Notes: generated by a model from the sequence alone, not told the origin. A stretch of DNA of 64,000 nt from Pontibacter aquaedesilientis (GCF_014773225.1 NZ_JACXAJ010000001.1:186001-250000), one strand, 5' to 3'. Shown: positions 26,148 through 34,785, counted from the first letter of the stretch. Translations and numbers: made by a program.

Positions 26148-26756
26148 ATGAGAAAGATACTAACGCTTCTATTCGCTTTGCTTGCCGGTTACGGTGCGCA
26201 GGCACAGGGTACTATACCTTCTTCGGAGGCTCAAATTAAATCTGCCGTGCTGGCTGCCCCAGCCGACAAGCGGGAGGGAGCCACCGTGCTCGGGTATAAC
26301 CAGAAAGGGGAGTTCGTTACATTGCGCAAAGGTTCCAATGAGCTGATTTGCCTGGCAGACGATCCGAAGCAGAAAGGCTTCTCCGTTTCGTGCTACCACC
26401 GCGATCTGGAGCCGTTCATGGCCCGGGGCAGGGAGCTGCGAAAAGCCGGCAAAAGCAGCGAGGAGATTTTCGAGACGCGTGAAAAAGAAGCCAAGAGCGG
26501 TCAGCTGCGCATGCCCAAGCAACCCACTTCGCTCTTCGTGTACACCGCCTCCGAAGAAGATGCGGATATGAAAACGGGGGAGGTGAAAAATGGCTATTTG
26601 CGCTATGTGGTGTACATCCCTTGGGCCACAGCCGAAAGCACCGGCCTGCCGCTAAAGCCGGACGCAGGGGCTGATGCCATGCCCTGGATCATGTACCCCG
26701 GCACGCACGGAGCCCATATCATGATCAATCCGCCACGCAGCAAGACAGGCCAGTAG
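26148..26756 (+). CDS. uncharacterised secreted protein
   Basis: 202 aa with a clear Sec signal peptide (MRKILTLLFALLAGYGAQAQ). The mature part has no motif I recognise. It contains KREGATVLGYNQKGEFVTLRKGSNELICLADDP and ends in PWIMYPGTHGAHIMINPPRS, with two Cys residues that could form a disulfide. It appears to be a periplasmic or surface protein conserved in environmental Bacteroidota, function unknown. It stands alone; the spacer upstream carries two AGGTATA words. Confidence 0.75.
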   Translation: MRKILTLLFALLAGYGAQAQGTIPSSEAQIKSAVLAAPADKREGATVLGYNQKGEFVTLRKGSNELICLADDPKQKGFSVSCYHRDLEPFMARGRELRKAGKSSEEIFETREKEAKSGQLRMPKQPTSLFVYTASEEDADMKTGEVKNGYLRYVVYIPWATAESTGLPLKPDAGADAMPWIMYPGTHGAHIMINPPRSKTGQ

Positions 26757-26800
26757 CCAAGACTAAAGCACTGATGTCTGCATGAACTGCTAACCTGTCG

Positions 26801-27160
26801 CTAGCGGTTCACCAACTTGTCTATGCTTTTCATCAACAAAAAAGCAACAACACCTCCAACACCGATGATCTTGATCACCCTTTCCGGGTCCGGAATGGAC
26901 TTGAATTTCGTGTTGCCGTCTTTTATCTCGATGTAGCCAACCGGTTTGATGGCCACCCCGCCACCGCCTCCGGTGCCTTCTTCGCCTGCCTTGGAGCCTG
27001 CGCCACCGCCGAAGCCATACATGGCCTTGGCCGCAGGTATAACCGTAACGCCTTCCCGCTCCACCGGCTCGCCATAGATGGTGGCGGCGTTCGCTGATAT
27101 GCCCAACCGCTGGGCCAGTTGCTCAATAACAGAAGCTTTGTTGTTATGCTGAGTATCCAT
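26801..27160 (-). CDS. GerW/YtfJ-family protein
   Basis: A 119-aa protein with the GerW layout: an amphipathic start (QLAQRLGISANAATIYGEPVEREGVTVIPAAKAMYGFGGG), a Gly-rich central loop (TGGGGGVAIKPVGYIEI) and a C-terminal hydrophobic helix (IIGVGGVVAFLLMKSID) that would anchor it. In Bacillus, YtfJ/GerW is needed for spore germination, but homologues occur widely in non-sporulating bacteria, including this one, where the role is unknown. It is monocistronic. Confidence 0.85.
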   Translation of the reverse strand: MDTQHNNKASVIEQLAQRLGISANAATIYGEPVEREGVTVIPAAKAMYGFGGGAGSKAGEEGTGGGGGVAIKPVGYIEIKDGNTKFKSIPDPERVIKIIGVGGVVAFLLMKSIDKLVNR

Positions 27161-27467
27161 TGTCGTCTGTTTTAGATGTCGGTTATCCTACCAATTAGCA
27201 ATTGCCCATAAAATTCAGTCAAGGCCGGAGGCCGTTGCCGATCTTATGAAAATGCCTGAACTTAATGTACGGTTGGTCAAACGTGAGGGACACCGAATAG
27301 GAGGGAACGTACTGCCAATTTTCGTGAGCGCAAACGGGTAGCCGATTCTGGAGGGTTTAGGGATTAGTGAACCAGGTATAAAAGCCAAAGAGGCGCTGGG
27401 GTTGGTCCCGCGCCTCTTTGGCTTTTCGCTTTAGGTTGCTACTTCATCCGTAGCTTATCGAAGTCTG
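27161..27467. other. 307-bp spacer between minus-strand genes
   Basis: Upstream of the GerW-like gene. The only structure I see is the bidirectional terminator at 27380-27426 and one AGGTATA word merging with its left arm; no credible gene. Confidence 0.6.
27380..27426. terminator. terminator of the redox operon
   Basis: A 17-bp stem (27380-27396 with 27410-27426) has a 13-nt loop that contains GGG..CCC. It lies 3' of the LLM oxidoreductase gene. AGGTATA runs directly into the left arm (CCAGGTATAAAAGCC). Confidence 0.88.
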
Positions 27468-28496
27468 TCAGGCTATACTAGCGGTTTTTGCGCAGGTTTC
27501 AGCCAGTAGCTCATAGGAACGCAATCTGGCAGTCGTATCATAGATACCCGTCGAGACCATGATCTCATCCACTTGCGTCTCATCCAGAAAAGCCTGCAAA
27601 TCCTCCTGTATGGTTTTCGGGCTGCCCACAAAGGTATAGCGGAGCATTTGCTTCACCGCGTATTCCTCCTGCAGACTCCAGTGGTTGCCCATGCTTTCCA
27701 CGGGTGGCTGCATCGGGAGCGCTTTTCCCCTGATCACATTCAGGAAAGACTGGTAAAGGGAAGTGGCCAGATGGTTTGCCGCTTCATCCGTTTCCGCGGC
27801 GATCACGTTTACGCAGGCCATGGCATAGGGCTCCTTTAACTGGTTGGATGGCGTGAAATTGTCGCGGTATACCTTAAGGGCCACATGTAGGGCGGCCGGC
27901 GCAAAGTGACTCGCAAAGGCGTAAGGCAGGCCCAACATGCCCGCCAACTGTGCGCCAAACGTACTGGATCCCAACAGCCAGATCGGTATATCCTGTCCCT
28001 CTCCCGGTATAGCCCTTACTTTAGAGGAACGGTTGGAGGCACTAAGGTACTGCTGCAGCTCGGCCACGTTATTCGGGAAATCCTCCACATTGCCCTGCAG
28101 GTCGCGGCGCAGGGCATGGGCCGTAACCTGGTCGGTGCCGGGCGCACGGCCCAGCCCCAGGTCGATGCGGCCAGGGTACAGAGCCTCCAGCGTACCGAAC
28201 TGCTCTGCCACAATCAGTGGGGCATGGTTGGGCAGCATGATGCCACCCGATCCTACCCGGATGGACGTGGTGCCGCCCGCTATGTGGCCGATCAGCACAG
28301 CTGTAGCCGAGCTGGCAATGCCGGGCATATTATGGTGCTCGGCCATCCAGTAGCGGGTGTAGCCCAATTGCTCCACGTGCCGGGCCAAGGCCAGACTGTG
28401 CTCAAATGAGTCGGCTATGGATTTGCCCGTCCGGATCGGAACCAGGTCCAGTACGGATAATTTGATATCGCTTAGCTTTTTGCTGTTACTTCCCAT
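27468..28496 (-). CDS. LLM class flavin-dependent oxidoreductase (luciferase-like)
   Basis: 342 aa from ATG 28496; an upstream in-frame TTG at 28520 is less likely. The YhbW-type luciferase-like barrel is shown by [14 protein letters not shown], a [49 protein letters not shown] stretch with the family's AEHH motif, and [15 protein letters not shown]. Members use F420 or FMN; the FMN-type YhbW group is the closest match. It is last in a co-directional run nitroreductase - FrnE-like - LLM opposite an HxlR regulator, which points to a redox or electrophile-stress operon. Confidence 0.92.
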   Translation of the reverse strand: MGSNSKKLSDIKLSVLDLVPIRTGKSIADSFEHSLALARHVEQLGYTRYWMAEHHNMPGIASSATAVLIGHIAGGTTSIRVGSGGIMLPNHAPLIVAEQFGTLEALYPGRIDLGLGRAPGTDQVTAHALRRDLQGNVEDFPNNVAELQQYLSASNRSSKVRAIPGEGQDIPIWLLGSSTFGAQLAGMLGLPYAFASHFAPAALHVALKVYRDNFTPSNQLKEPYAMACVNVIAAETDEAANHLATSLYQSFLNVIRGKALPMQPPVESMGNHWSLQEEYAVKQMLRYTFVGSPKTIQEDLQAFLDETQVDEIMVSTGIYDTTARLRSYELLAETCAKTASIA

Positions 28497-28547
28497 CTTG
28501 CTAGTTAAGTTTGAAATCAATGCATGCAGGTATAGCCTGAAACAAGC

Positions 28548-29255
28548 TTAGCAGATGCCGTCCACACCGCAGCTGTTTCCTTCTACGTCCAGTTTCTGAA
28601 TAGAAGGGGCTACCTGCTGAAACACATTCAGAAAAGTCTCAGCCGGCTGCGCACCGCTCACCAAAAATTTGTCGTTGATCACGAAAGCCGGTACGCCTGT
28701 TATACCTGCAGACTGGGCGAAGGCTTCCATCTCGCGCACTTCCTGCTTCCCTTCTTCGCTTTCAAAAAATCCCTCCAGTCGCTCGGCCGGTATACCTTGC
28801 GCTATCCCTATTTCCTGGAGCACGGCAGTGTCGTTCATGTTGCGGCCTTCAGTGAAATAAGCTTTGAATAAGGCGTTGGCTACTGCATGCTGTACTTCAT
28901 ACTGCTCAGCCAGCCAGATCAGGCGGTGGCCGTTGAAGGTGTTGTTCACCGTCATCTCCTCCGAAAAATTGAACCTTATACCTTCTTCGGTTCCTGCTTC
29001 GGCCATACGCTGGTCCATGGCAGGTACCTGCGGCAAAATCTGTTCGCCGTAATTGCCCTTGAAATATTCGAGTCGGCCCATACCGTCCTGCGGGATGTTC
29101 GGGTTCAGCTCAAAGGCCTTAAAGTTAATCTCAGCATCGTACTGGTCCTGTACCTGCTGCAGGGCTTTGCCGAGACGGCGCTCGCCCACATAGCACCAGG
29201 GACAGTTGATGTCGGAGAAGATATCTATTTTGATTTTTTGCTTCGTCATGGTCAT
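28548..29255 (-). CDS. DsbA family oxidoreductase, FrnE-like
   Basis: A 235-aa cytoplasmic thioredoxin-fold protein with active-site CPWC (Cys18-Cys21) directly after the first strand (KIKIDIFSDINCPWCYVGERRL) and cis-Pro region ITGVPAFVINDKFLVSGAQP. This is the FrnE branch of DsbA-like proteins, reported as disulfide isomerase-like and linked to oxidative stress tolerance in Deinococcus. A C-terminal CGVDGIC pair might be an extra redox site. It is the middle gene of the redox operon. A terminator-like hairpin separates it from the upstream nitroreductase, so expression may be partly uncoupled. Confidence 0.9.
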   Translation of the reverse strand: MTMTKQKIKIDIFSDINCPWCYVGERRLGKALQQVQDQYDAEINFKAFELNPNIPQDGMGRLEYFKGNYGEQILPQVPAMDQRMAEAGTEEGIRFNFSEEMTVNNTFNGHRLIWLAEQYEVQHAVANALFKAYFTEGRNMNDTAVLQEIGIAQGIPAERLEGFFESEEGKQEVREMEAFAQSAGITGVPAFVINDKFLVSGAQPAETFLNVFQQVAPSIQKLDVEGNSCGVDGIC

Positions 29256-29266
29256 TTTGTTAAAAA

Positions 29267-29305
29267 AGCGTAAGCCGACAGCTGTCCGATGGGGCAGCTG
29301 TCGGC
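29267..29305 (-). terminator. terminator-like hairpin after the nitroreductase gene
   Basis: Perfect 11-bp stem GCCGACAGCTG/CAGCTGTCGGC (29274-29284, 29295-29305). On the minus strand it is followed by TTACGCTTTTTT. It would attenuate transcription into the FrnE and LLM genes. Confidence 0.82.
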
Positions 29306-29324
29306 CATAGGCAATTGAAAAAAC

Positions 29325-29954
29325 TTAGGCTTCGATGATGAACTTCTCTCGCTGTCTTCTCACTTTTGGCAAAGCAGCCAGCCAGTCGTTCTCAGCATCG
29401 CGGTAGCCAAGCGGCAACAAGGTTACGCTGCGCAATCCTTTCTCGTTAAGTTTGAGTAGCTTGTCGAGAGCGGCAGCGTCGAAACCTTCCATCGGAGTGG
29501 CGTCTACCTGCTCGGTGGCAGCAGCCACCAATCCCACGCCAAAGGCGATGTAAGCCTGTCGGGCAGCCCAGTTAAAGTTCTGTTCCTGTGTATTGCGTTC
29601 GGCTATACCTAGCAGGATGTTCTTAAAGTCCAGCAGCTGCTCAGCCGGCATGTTTCGTACCTCCGCCGCGTGTTGGATGTACTCCTCAATCTGATCCGGG
29701 GTGATATCGTCCCAGGCGGCAAACACCAGCAGGTGAGAGCTTTCCTCGATCTGGGGTTGGTCCATGGCGATCGGCCTGATCTGCTTTTTCAGCTCCTCGT
29801 CCTCAATCACCAGCACGGTGTAGGGCTGCAGGCCCATGGAGGAAGGAGCCAGCCGGATCGCCTCTAAGATTCGTTCTACTTTATCAGATGGCACACGCTG
29901 GCCATTCATTCGCTTCGACGCATAGCGCCATTCTAAAGATTCCAGGATATTCAT
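29325..29954 (-). CDS. NAD(P)H-dependent nitroreductase family oxidoreductase
   Basis: A 209-aa FMN-binding protein of the NfsB/DrgA type. MNILESLEWRYASKRMNGQRVP is the standard N-terminus with the FMN phosphate-binding Arg and Lys. LAPSSMGLQPYTVLVIEDEELK and GLRSVTLLPLGYRDAENDW give the flavin-binding strand and the C-terminal GYR motif. Such enzymes reduce nitroaromatics or quinones with NAD(P)H. It is divergent from an HxlR regulator across a 116-bp promoter and operator region, the usual arrangement for quinone- or electrophile-responsive reductases. Confidence 0.92.
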   Translation of the reverse strand: MNILESLEWRYASKRMNGQRVPSDKVERILEAIRLAPSSMGLQPYTVLVIEDEELKKQIRPIAMDQPQIEESSHLLVFAAWDDITPDQIEEYIQHAAEVRNMPAEQLLDFKNILLGIAERNTQEQNFNWAARQAYIAFGVGLVAAATEQVDATPMEGFDAAALDKLLKLNEKGLRSVTLLPLGYRDAENDWLAALPKVRRQREKFIIEA

Positions 29955-29977
29955 GTCTATACAACCATTAAAGTTTC

Positions 29978-30043
29978 AGTAACGTTTCATAACTAGGTTA
30001 CTTTTGGTAACTCAAAATTATGCGGTATATTTGAGACAGACAA
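29978..30043. promoter_or_regulatory. divergent overlapping promoters with HxlR-type operator half-sites
   Basis: Plus promoter: TTTG (30003-30006) - N19 - TATATTTG (30026-30033), a full Bacteroidota match driving the HxlR gene. Minus promoter: TTG (30043-30041) - N20 - TAATTTTG (30020-30013), driving the nitroreductase. Repeated half-sites are AGTAAC (29978-29983), GTTACT (29997-30002) and GTAACT (30007-30012). The perfect dyad GTTAC-TTTTG-GTAAC (29997-30011) covers the plus-strand -33 element. This fits a regulator that controls both genes and itself. Confidence 0.72.
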
Positions 30044-30070
30044 GAAGGCACCTGCACAGTACTAAGTATC

Positions 30071-30496
30071 ATGGCAGTAACTATTGTTGAAAATCAGCAA
30101 CTTATGATAAAGGAAAAGATCGATAAAGTTTTGTGTACACAAACAGAACCCGAGCCATGCTGCCCGATCAAAGATATAATGGCCCGCTTTGGCGATAAAT
30201 GGTCCATTTATACCATTCTGATGTTGGGGAAGCAGGAAAAACTCCGGTTTAACGAGTTGAAAGGCTTGATCGCAGGCGTTTCGCAGCGCATGCTTACCGT
30301 TACACTGCGATCTCTGGAAGAAGACGGGCTGGTGAGCAGAACCGTGTACCCTGAAATTCCGCCCCGGGTAGAGTACAGCCTGACTCCGCTGGGCCAGAGC
30401 CTGCTGCTGCAGTTGCTGCATCTGGCTGATTGGGCCAAACTAAACGTCGACCAGATACTGGAGGCAAGGGCCAGGTATAGCAGGAAAAGCGTCTAA
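30071..30496 (+). CDS. HxlR-type winged-helix transcriptional regulator
   Basis: A 141-aa protein. It has the HxlR core CCPIKDIMARFGDKWSIYTILMLG, the recognition region RFNELKGLIAGVSQRMLTVTLRSLEEDGLVSRTVYPEIPPRVEYSLTPLG and the dimerisation helix to LADWA. The conserved Cys (CC pair at about residues 35-36, before PIKD) is the residue that senses quinones or aldehydes in YodB/HxlR relatives. It is divergent from the nitroreductase operon, which it most likely represses until thiol modification. It ends at an intrinsic terminator. Confidence 0.93.
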   Translation: MAVTIVENQQLMIKEKIDKVLCTQTEPEPCCPIKDIMARFGDKWSIYTILMLGKQEKLRFNELKGLIAGVSQRMLTVTLRSLEEDGLVSRTVYPEIPPRVEYSLTPLGQSLLLQLLHLADWAKLNVDQILEARARYSRKSV

Positions 30497-30577
30497 GCGT
30501 TATAGTTCATCAATCAAGATTGAGCTTGCCGCATCTTAGTCATTATCTGCGATCCGAGCCATAGTCTCTTTTACTCT

Positions 30578-30612
30578 AATCCCGGTTACTTCAAAAGCAA
30601 CCGGGATTTTTA
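30578..30612. terminator. bidirectional intrinsic terminator
   Basis: The stem AATCCCGGTT/AACCGGGATT (30578-30587, 30599-30608) has an inner CTT/AAG and is followed by a T tract. It lies between the HxlR gene and the convergent exonuclease locus. Confidence 0.85.
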
Positions 30613-30633
30613 ATGTAGGGAGTGGGGCAAGGC

Positions 30634-31117
30634 TTAAACCTCCTGGTTTTGCAGGGCATGAAGGTATAGCGTGGCGCAGGCCAGAGCATCCGAGAGGGCA
30701 TCGTGGTGGTTGAGTTGTATCCGGTGCTCCCGGCAGAGCGTGGCCAGGTCTTTTTTGTAGATTTTGAGGGTACATTGAGGCAGGTAGGAGGGTTGTTCCA
30801 CGCCGTAGTAATCCAGGGTATGGCGGAGGCAGCTGAAGTCGAACGCACCGTTGTGCGCCACTACGGTCTGGTGCTCAATGTAAGGTTTTATTTCGCGCCA
30901 AACTGCCTCGAAGGAAGGGGAGTGGCAGGTGTCCTGTGGTCTGATGCCGTGTATGGCTGTGTTGCGGTAAAAATAGGCGTTCTCGGGGGGGGCAAACCAG
31001 CTTGCTGATCTGCTCCGTGATCTGCCCGTTTTCGATGCGGACCAATCCGACCTGGCAGATGCTGCATCGTTTTCCCTGGGCTGTCTCAAAATCGATGGCG
31101 GTAAAGGTGTGGGGCAT
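30634..31117 (-). pseudogene. DnaQ-like DEDDh 3'-5' exonuclease, frameshifted at a C8 run
   Basis: The first frame (from ATG 31117) gives MPHTFTAIDFETAQGKRCSICQVGLVRI with the Exo I D-x-E, up to KLVCPP. The homopolymer of eight C on the coding strand (30992-30985) then shifts the frame. The other frame continues PPENAYFYRNTAIHGI, VAHNGAFDFSCL (Exo II) and HHDALSDALAC (Exo III His and Asp) to the stop at 30634. Removing one C (C7) restores a single DEDDh exonuclease of about 160 aa. It may be a sequencing error, a real pseudogene, or a slippage-controlled gene. It lies 51 bp behind the DAC-domain gene on the same strand. Confidence 0.85.
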
Positions 31118-31168
31118 AAAGGGAGAATATGTGTTGCTCCCGGCAAAGGTAAGGTTTTTTGAGACCTG

Positions 31169-32308
31169 TTACAGCAGCAGGGTATCAATGCGGTGCGCCA
31201 GCACCATTTGTTCGCAGGCCGACCAGCTGAAAATGGTGAACCGCCCGTCCTGAGAGGCCACCAAAGCCAGGGCATCCTGCTGATCGTGCACGAACTGGGC
31301 GGCAGACAAGTGCCGTGTTCCCCCGCTCTGAGCCGGATGGTCGACCATCGCCTCGCCGCCCACAACCGGCTCTGTTACGATGATCTTTTCCACCAAGGGG
31401 CAGCCTTCCCGGCGTTTTATTTTCGCTCCAAAACCAAAAAGCTCATACCTGTCGCTGATGATGGTGGCGCCATCCACTGCCGTCAGGCCGGCCAGGGCGT
31501 CCACCGCCCGGTTCACATCATCCTGCCAGCTATACTCGTGCTCATCTTCATTTTTGAGCATGAGCTCTGCAAGACCGGAGAAAGCAGGGCCGACCGAATA
31601 CTTCATGGGGTGGCGTATAGATTGCCGCCATTCCTCCGTGCCGGCAGGCACTACCAGCAGTATACCGCCTCTTTTGTGCGCCCGCATCGACACGGCCAGC
31701 TGCACCAATACGTTGAGTGACTGATTCCAGGCGCTCAGTGTGCTGAATCCGAGCAGGGAGTTAAGCAGATCGGGGCACTCGGGCACCTGTGCGTTTTGCT
31801 CTTTCACAATCTTGACCTGATCGCCGAGCAGCACGGCTACGTTCACGAATTTGCCGAAGCCGTCCTGGCGGCGGTGTTTAACGACGAGCAGGCCCGGCTC
31901 GGGCACATCCAGCACAAAGCAGAAATTAGGTATAATGCGCGTCGTACCCCATATGTAGAGGTAGTCCTTTTCATACCATACCCCCAGGTGAATGCCCGGA
32001 CGCTCCACCCCAGGCCCGATTTTAGTCAGCACGGATGGCGACAGGGTGAGGTGATGCTCAAAAAGCAGGGGCTGCACCGCCTGATCAGGGGGCAGAAAAG
32101 CCAAAGATATTTTCGGGGAGTGCCCTTCCTCACGCCGCAGGCTCGCCCAAAAGGCAGCATCTATCATCGCTTCTATTATCTCCGCCCTGGGCGCAGTGGC
32201 CACATGGTCGTCCCCCCGCAGTCGCGCCTCGGCAATCTGACCGGCGAAATGCTGTTCCATGGTTTTGGAGACCTTGCGGGCTGCCTGGTAAGTCGATTTT
32301 CCAATCAT
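31169..32308 (-). CDS. DisA_N/DAC-domain (diadenylate cyclase-like) protein with N-terminal sensor region
   Basis: 379 aa. The C-terminal third carries the diadenylate cyclase hallmarks: VDGATII (D279-G280-A281), a FGFGAKI strand, GTRHLSA (around R332-H333, canonical GTRHR-A/S) and DALALVASQDGRFTIFSW. Residues of about 1-250 form a separate domain, resembling the putative sensor class named DACNV in domain databases. If active, it would make c-di-AMP or a related dinucleotide. It is clearly not the housekeeping membrane-bound CdaA, as no N-terminal membrane helices are seen. The partner downstream is the broken exonuclease. An M28 terminator precedes it. Confidence 0.8.
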   Translation of the reverse strand: MIGKSTYQAARKVSKTMEQHFAGQIAEARLRGDDHVATAPRAEIIEAMIDAAFWASLRREEGHSPKISLAFLPPDQAVQPLLFEHHLTLSPSVLTKIGPGVERPGIHLGVWYEKDYLYIWGTTRIIPNFCFVLDVPEPGLLVVKHRRQDGFGKFVNVAVLLGDQVKIVKEQNAQVPECPDLLNSLLGFSTLSAWNQSLNVLVQLAVSMRAHKRGGILLVVPAGTEEWRQSIRHPMKYSVGPAFSGLAELMLKNEDEHEYSWQDDVNRAVDALAGLTAVDGATIISDRYELFGFGAKIKRREGCPLVEKIIVTEPVVGGEAMVDHPAQSGGTRHLSAAQFVHDQQDALALVASQDGRFTIFSWSACEQMVLAHRIDTLLL

Positions 32309-32434
32309 AATTTGCTGGCCTATGTGTTCTGAACCTGATTAACCTGAGTTTGTCCGGCCCGTATGTAAGTTCCCAAACACCTGTACTGTATTTTGAGGAG
32401 TAGTGTTGAGGCAAAGCATTTGGTTAAAAGCAAG

Positions 32435-32466
32435 ACAGCCGCTGCAGGAGTACCCACAGCGGCTGT
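32435..32466 (-). terminator. terminator of the M28 peptidase gene
   Basis: Stem ACAGCCGCTG/CAGCGGCTGT (32435-32444, 32457-32466) downstream of the minus-strand M28 gene. The T tract is weak. Confidence 0.65.
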
Positions 32467-32501
32467 TTGAAGTTATGTCCTAAGACCAGGTATAGGTTTG
32501 C

Positions 32502-34097
32502 TTAGTCAAGGCCACCTTTACGCGTCGCAGGTCTGGCTTCCGGCCAGCTTGCCCTTTCGCCGGTGCGTGGGTTGACAGGCAGCACACTGCGCTCTCGCGA
32601 TACCATTTCCGGCTCTTCGCTGGCCATGTAAGCCAAAATGGCGGTCAGGATGACGTTACTGCGCACGTCGTCAAACACGATCTTGTCGTAAGTGTCGCGG
32701 TTGGTGTGCCAGGTATAGTTGCCGTAAGACCAGCTCAGGGAGCTCAGCATAAAGGCCGGCACATCATGCGGAATAAACGAGGCGTGGTCTGACCCGCCGC
32801 CGCCCGGGAAGCCAGGGTAGGAGGTCTGGATATCCTTGGTGATTTCGCGTGGCACGGCGCTCAGCCAACGGCCCATGTAGTCATAGGCGTGCAGGAAACC
32901 CTGACCCGAGATATTCGCCACACGGCCCGTGCCGTTGTCCTGGTTGAAAACGGCCTGTGTTTTCTTCACGATCTCCGGGTGGTCAGCCACAAAAGCGCGG
33001 GAACCGTTCAGGCCCTGCTCTTCGCTGCCCCAATGGCCTACCAGAATGGTACGCTTCGGGTTCGGGTATACCTGCTTGAGGATGCGCATTACCTCCATCA
33101 TCAGGATCGTGCCGGTGCCGTTGTCCGTAGCACCTGTGCCGCCGTCCCAGGAATCGAAGTGAGCCGACAGGATCACGTACTCGTCCGGCTTCTCAGAGCC
33201 TTTGATCTCGGCGATCGTGTTGAAAGTCGGCACTGGCTTCTTGGCATGCTTGGACTCTGCCACCACTTTGATCTTTGGCTTGCTGCCGTTCTCGGCCAGG
33301 CGGTAGAGCATGCCGTAGTCCTCCAGCGCGATGTCTACCGTTGGGATATTTTTGGTGTAGGCACTGAAGATCTTGTTCACGCCGAAACCGCTTGACCAGT
33401 TCGACATCACAACACCGGCTGCACCGGCTTTCTCCAGGGCAACCGGCAGGGTGCGGGCGTTTTTGCCAGTCGCGCTGATGCGCTTGCGGTATGCCTCGTT
33501 CTGCGCATCACGCTCTTTCTTCATTTTCTCGAATGACTCCTCGGTCGCAAACTCTTTCCAGTTGTACTCCGGACGGCCGCTCGGCTGGTTCATCGATACC
33601 ATTACAAACTTGCCTTTCACGCTTGGCAACCAGCGCTGGAACGCGAGGGAGTCGGTAAACTCAGGCATGGTGATGACCTCAGCCGTTACGCCTTTGGAGG
33701 AGGTAGAAGGGCTCCAGGCCAGCTGCATACCTTCCAGCGACTTCACGCGTGGGTGCACCATGTCGATGTGGGTAATGCCACGTTCCCAACCACGCCATTC
33801 GCCATAGTTCTCTATGCGGGCATCAATGCCCCAGTCTTTGTATTTGTTTACGGCCCAGTCAGCGGCCTCCTTCATTTGTGGCGTGCCCACCAAGCGCGGA
33901 CCGACACCGTCCATCAGTTCGTGGCCCAGCTTCTCCAGCTGTGAGTTTTCGGTGGCCATCTTGATGATCTTCTCGATAACAGGATCTTGCGATTTCTGGG
34001 CTTGGTGCTGCTGCGGTCGCTGCGCAAAGGTTACGCTGCTCACGCCGCCTGAAAGCATCAAGGCCAGCGCCAGAATGCGGAAAGGGTGTTTCTTCAT
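32502..34097 (-). CDS. M28 family zinc peptidase with PA domain
   Basis: A 531-aa exported protein (signal peptide ending TFAQ). Residues 40-130 are the start of the peptidase domain (LGHELMDGVGPRLVGTPQMKEAADW), then an inserted PA-type region (about 150-290, GAAGVVMSNWSSGFG). The co-catalytic zinc ligands are SAHFDSWDG (His, Asp), ATDNGTG (bridging Asp), GSEEQGLNGS (Glu-Glu), FNQDNGTG (Asp) and TWHTNRDTYD (His). It matches the carboxypeptidase Q-like M28 group common in Bacteroidota, active in the periplasm on peptides. It is monocistronic. Confidence 0.93.
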   Translation of the reverse strand: MKKHPFRILALALMLSGGVSSVTFAQRPQQHQAQKSQDPVIEKIIKMATENSQLEKLGHELMDGVGPRLVGTPQMKEAADWAVNKYKDWGIDARIENYGEWRGWERGITHIDMVHPRVKSLEGMQLAWSPSTSSKGVTAEVITMPEFTDSLAFQRWLPSVKGKFVMVSMNQPSGRPEYNWKEFATEESFEKMKKERDAQNEAYRKRISATGKNARTLPVALEKAGAAGVVMSNWSSGFGVNKIFSAYTKNIPTVDIALEDYGMLYRLAENGSKPKIKVVAESKHAKKPVPTFNTIAEIKGSEKPDEYVILSAHFDSWDGGTGATDNGTGTILMMEVMRILKQVYPNPKRTILVGHWGSEEQGLNGSRAFVADHPEIVKKTQAVFNQDNGTGRVANISGQGFLHAYDYMGRWLSAVPREITKDIQTSYPGFPGGGGSDHASFIPHDVPAFMLSSLSWSYGNYTWHTNRDTYDKIVFDDVRSNVILTAILAYMASEEPEMVSRERSVLPVNPRTGERASWPEARPATRKGGLD

Positions 34098-34215
34098 GGT
34101 TGGTTTAAGGTATAGGTTATGTAAGGGATAGACTATTCAAAATCTAATGTTCAGACTGACTTCAGGTGCTTTGGTTTAACTTTCGCCATAATTTTCCCGG
34201 GCGGCAGGTATAGCC

Positions 34216-34785
34216 TCACCCCAAATCAAACTGCTCCACTTCAGCCACAGTACCCGGCACAAACTCCTGCAGGTGCATATTCCCAATCCGAACCCGCACC
34301 AACCGTAGCGTCGGGAAGCCCACGGCGGCGGTCATTTTGCGTACCTGCCGGTTTTTGCCTTCCGAAATCGTGATGGCCACCCAACTGGTGGGGCCGTGGC
34401 GGTCGTCGCGGATGCGGCGGCTGCGCTCCGGAAAATCGGGTGCGGTCTCCAGCCGAAAGGCAGTGCAGGGGCGGGTGCCGTACTGTTCGCCGTAAATCCC
34501 GATGGCCACGCCTTCCTGCATTTGTGCGATAGCTTCGTCCGTGATCAGGCCGTCCACCTGCGCATAGTATTCCTTCTCGACCTGCTTGCTGCGTACCTGT
34601 TCGCTCGTTTTGCCGTCGGTGGTGAGCAGGAGCAGGCCCTCGCTGGCCTCGTCCAGTCTGCCGATGGCCATGGTGCCGGCCGGAAAATCGTGCAGGTCGC
34701 CGAGCAGTTTCTTCTTTTTCTTGTCGGTCACGAACTGGCTGATGTAACCGTAGGGTTTATGCAAAATAAAATGCCGGTGCTGCAT
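34216..34785 (-). CDS. RluE-like 23S rRNA pseudouridine synthase
   Basis: A 189-aa protein of the RsuA/RluE pseudouridine synthase group without an S4 domain. FILHKPYGYISQF starts the fold, GRLDEASEGLLLLTTDG contains the catalytic Asp45, EKEYYAQVDG and ISEGKNRQVRKMTAAVGFPTLRLVRVRIG give the remaining conserved blocks. The RluE-type enzyme modifies a uridine in domain V of 23S rRNA; the exact site here is inferred from length and motif only. It is monocistronic. Confidence 0.9.
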   Translation of the reverse strand: MQHRHFILHKPYGYISQFVTDKKKKKLLGDLHDFPAGTMAIGRLDEASEGLLLLTTDGKTSEQVRSKQVEKEYYAQVDGLITDEAIAQMQEGVAIGIYGEQYGTRPCTAFRLETAPDFPERSRRIRDDRHGPTSWVAITISEGKNRQVRKMTAAVGFPTLRLVRVRIGNMHLQEFVPGTVAEVEQFDLG

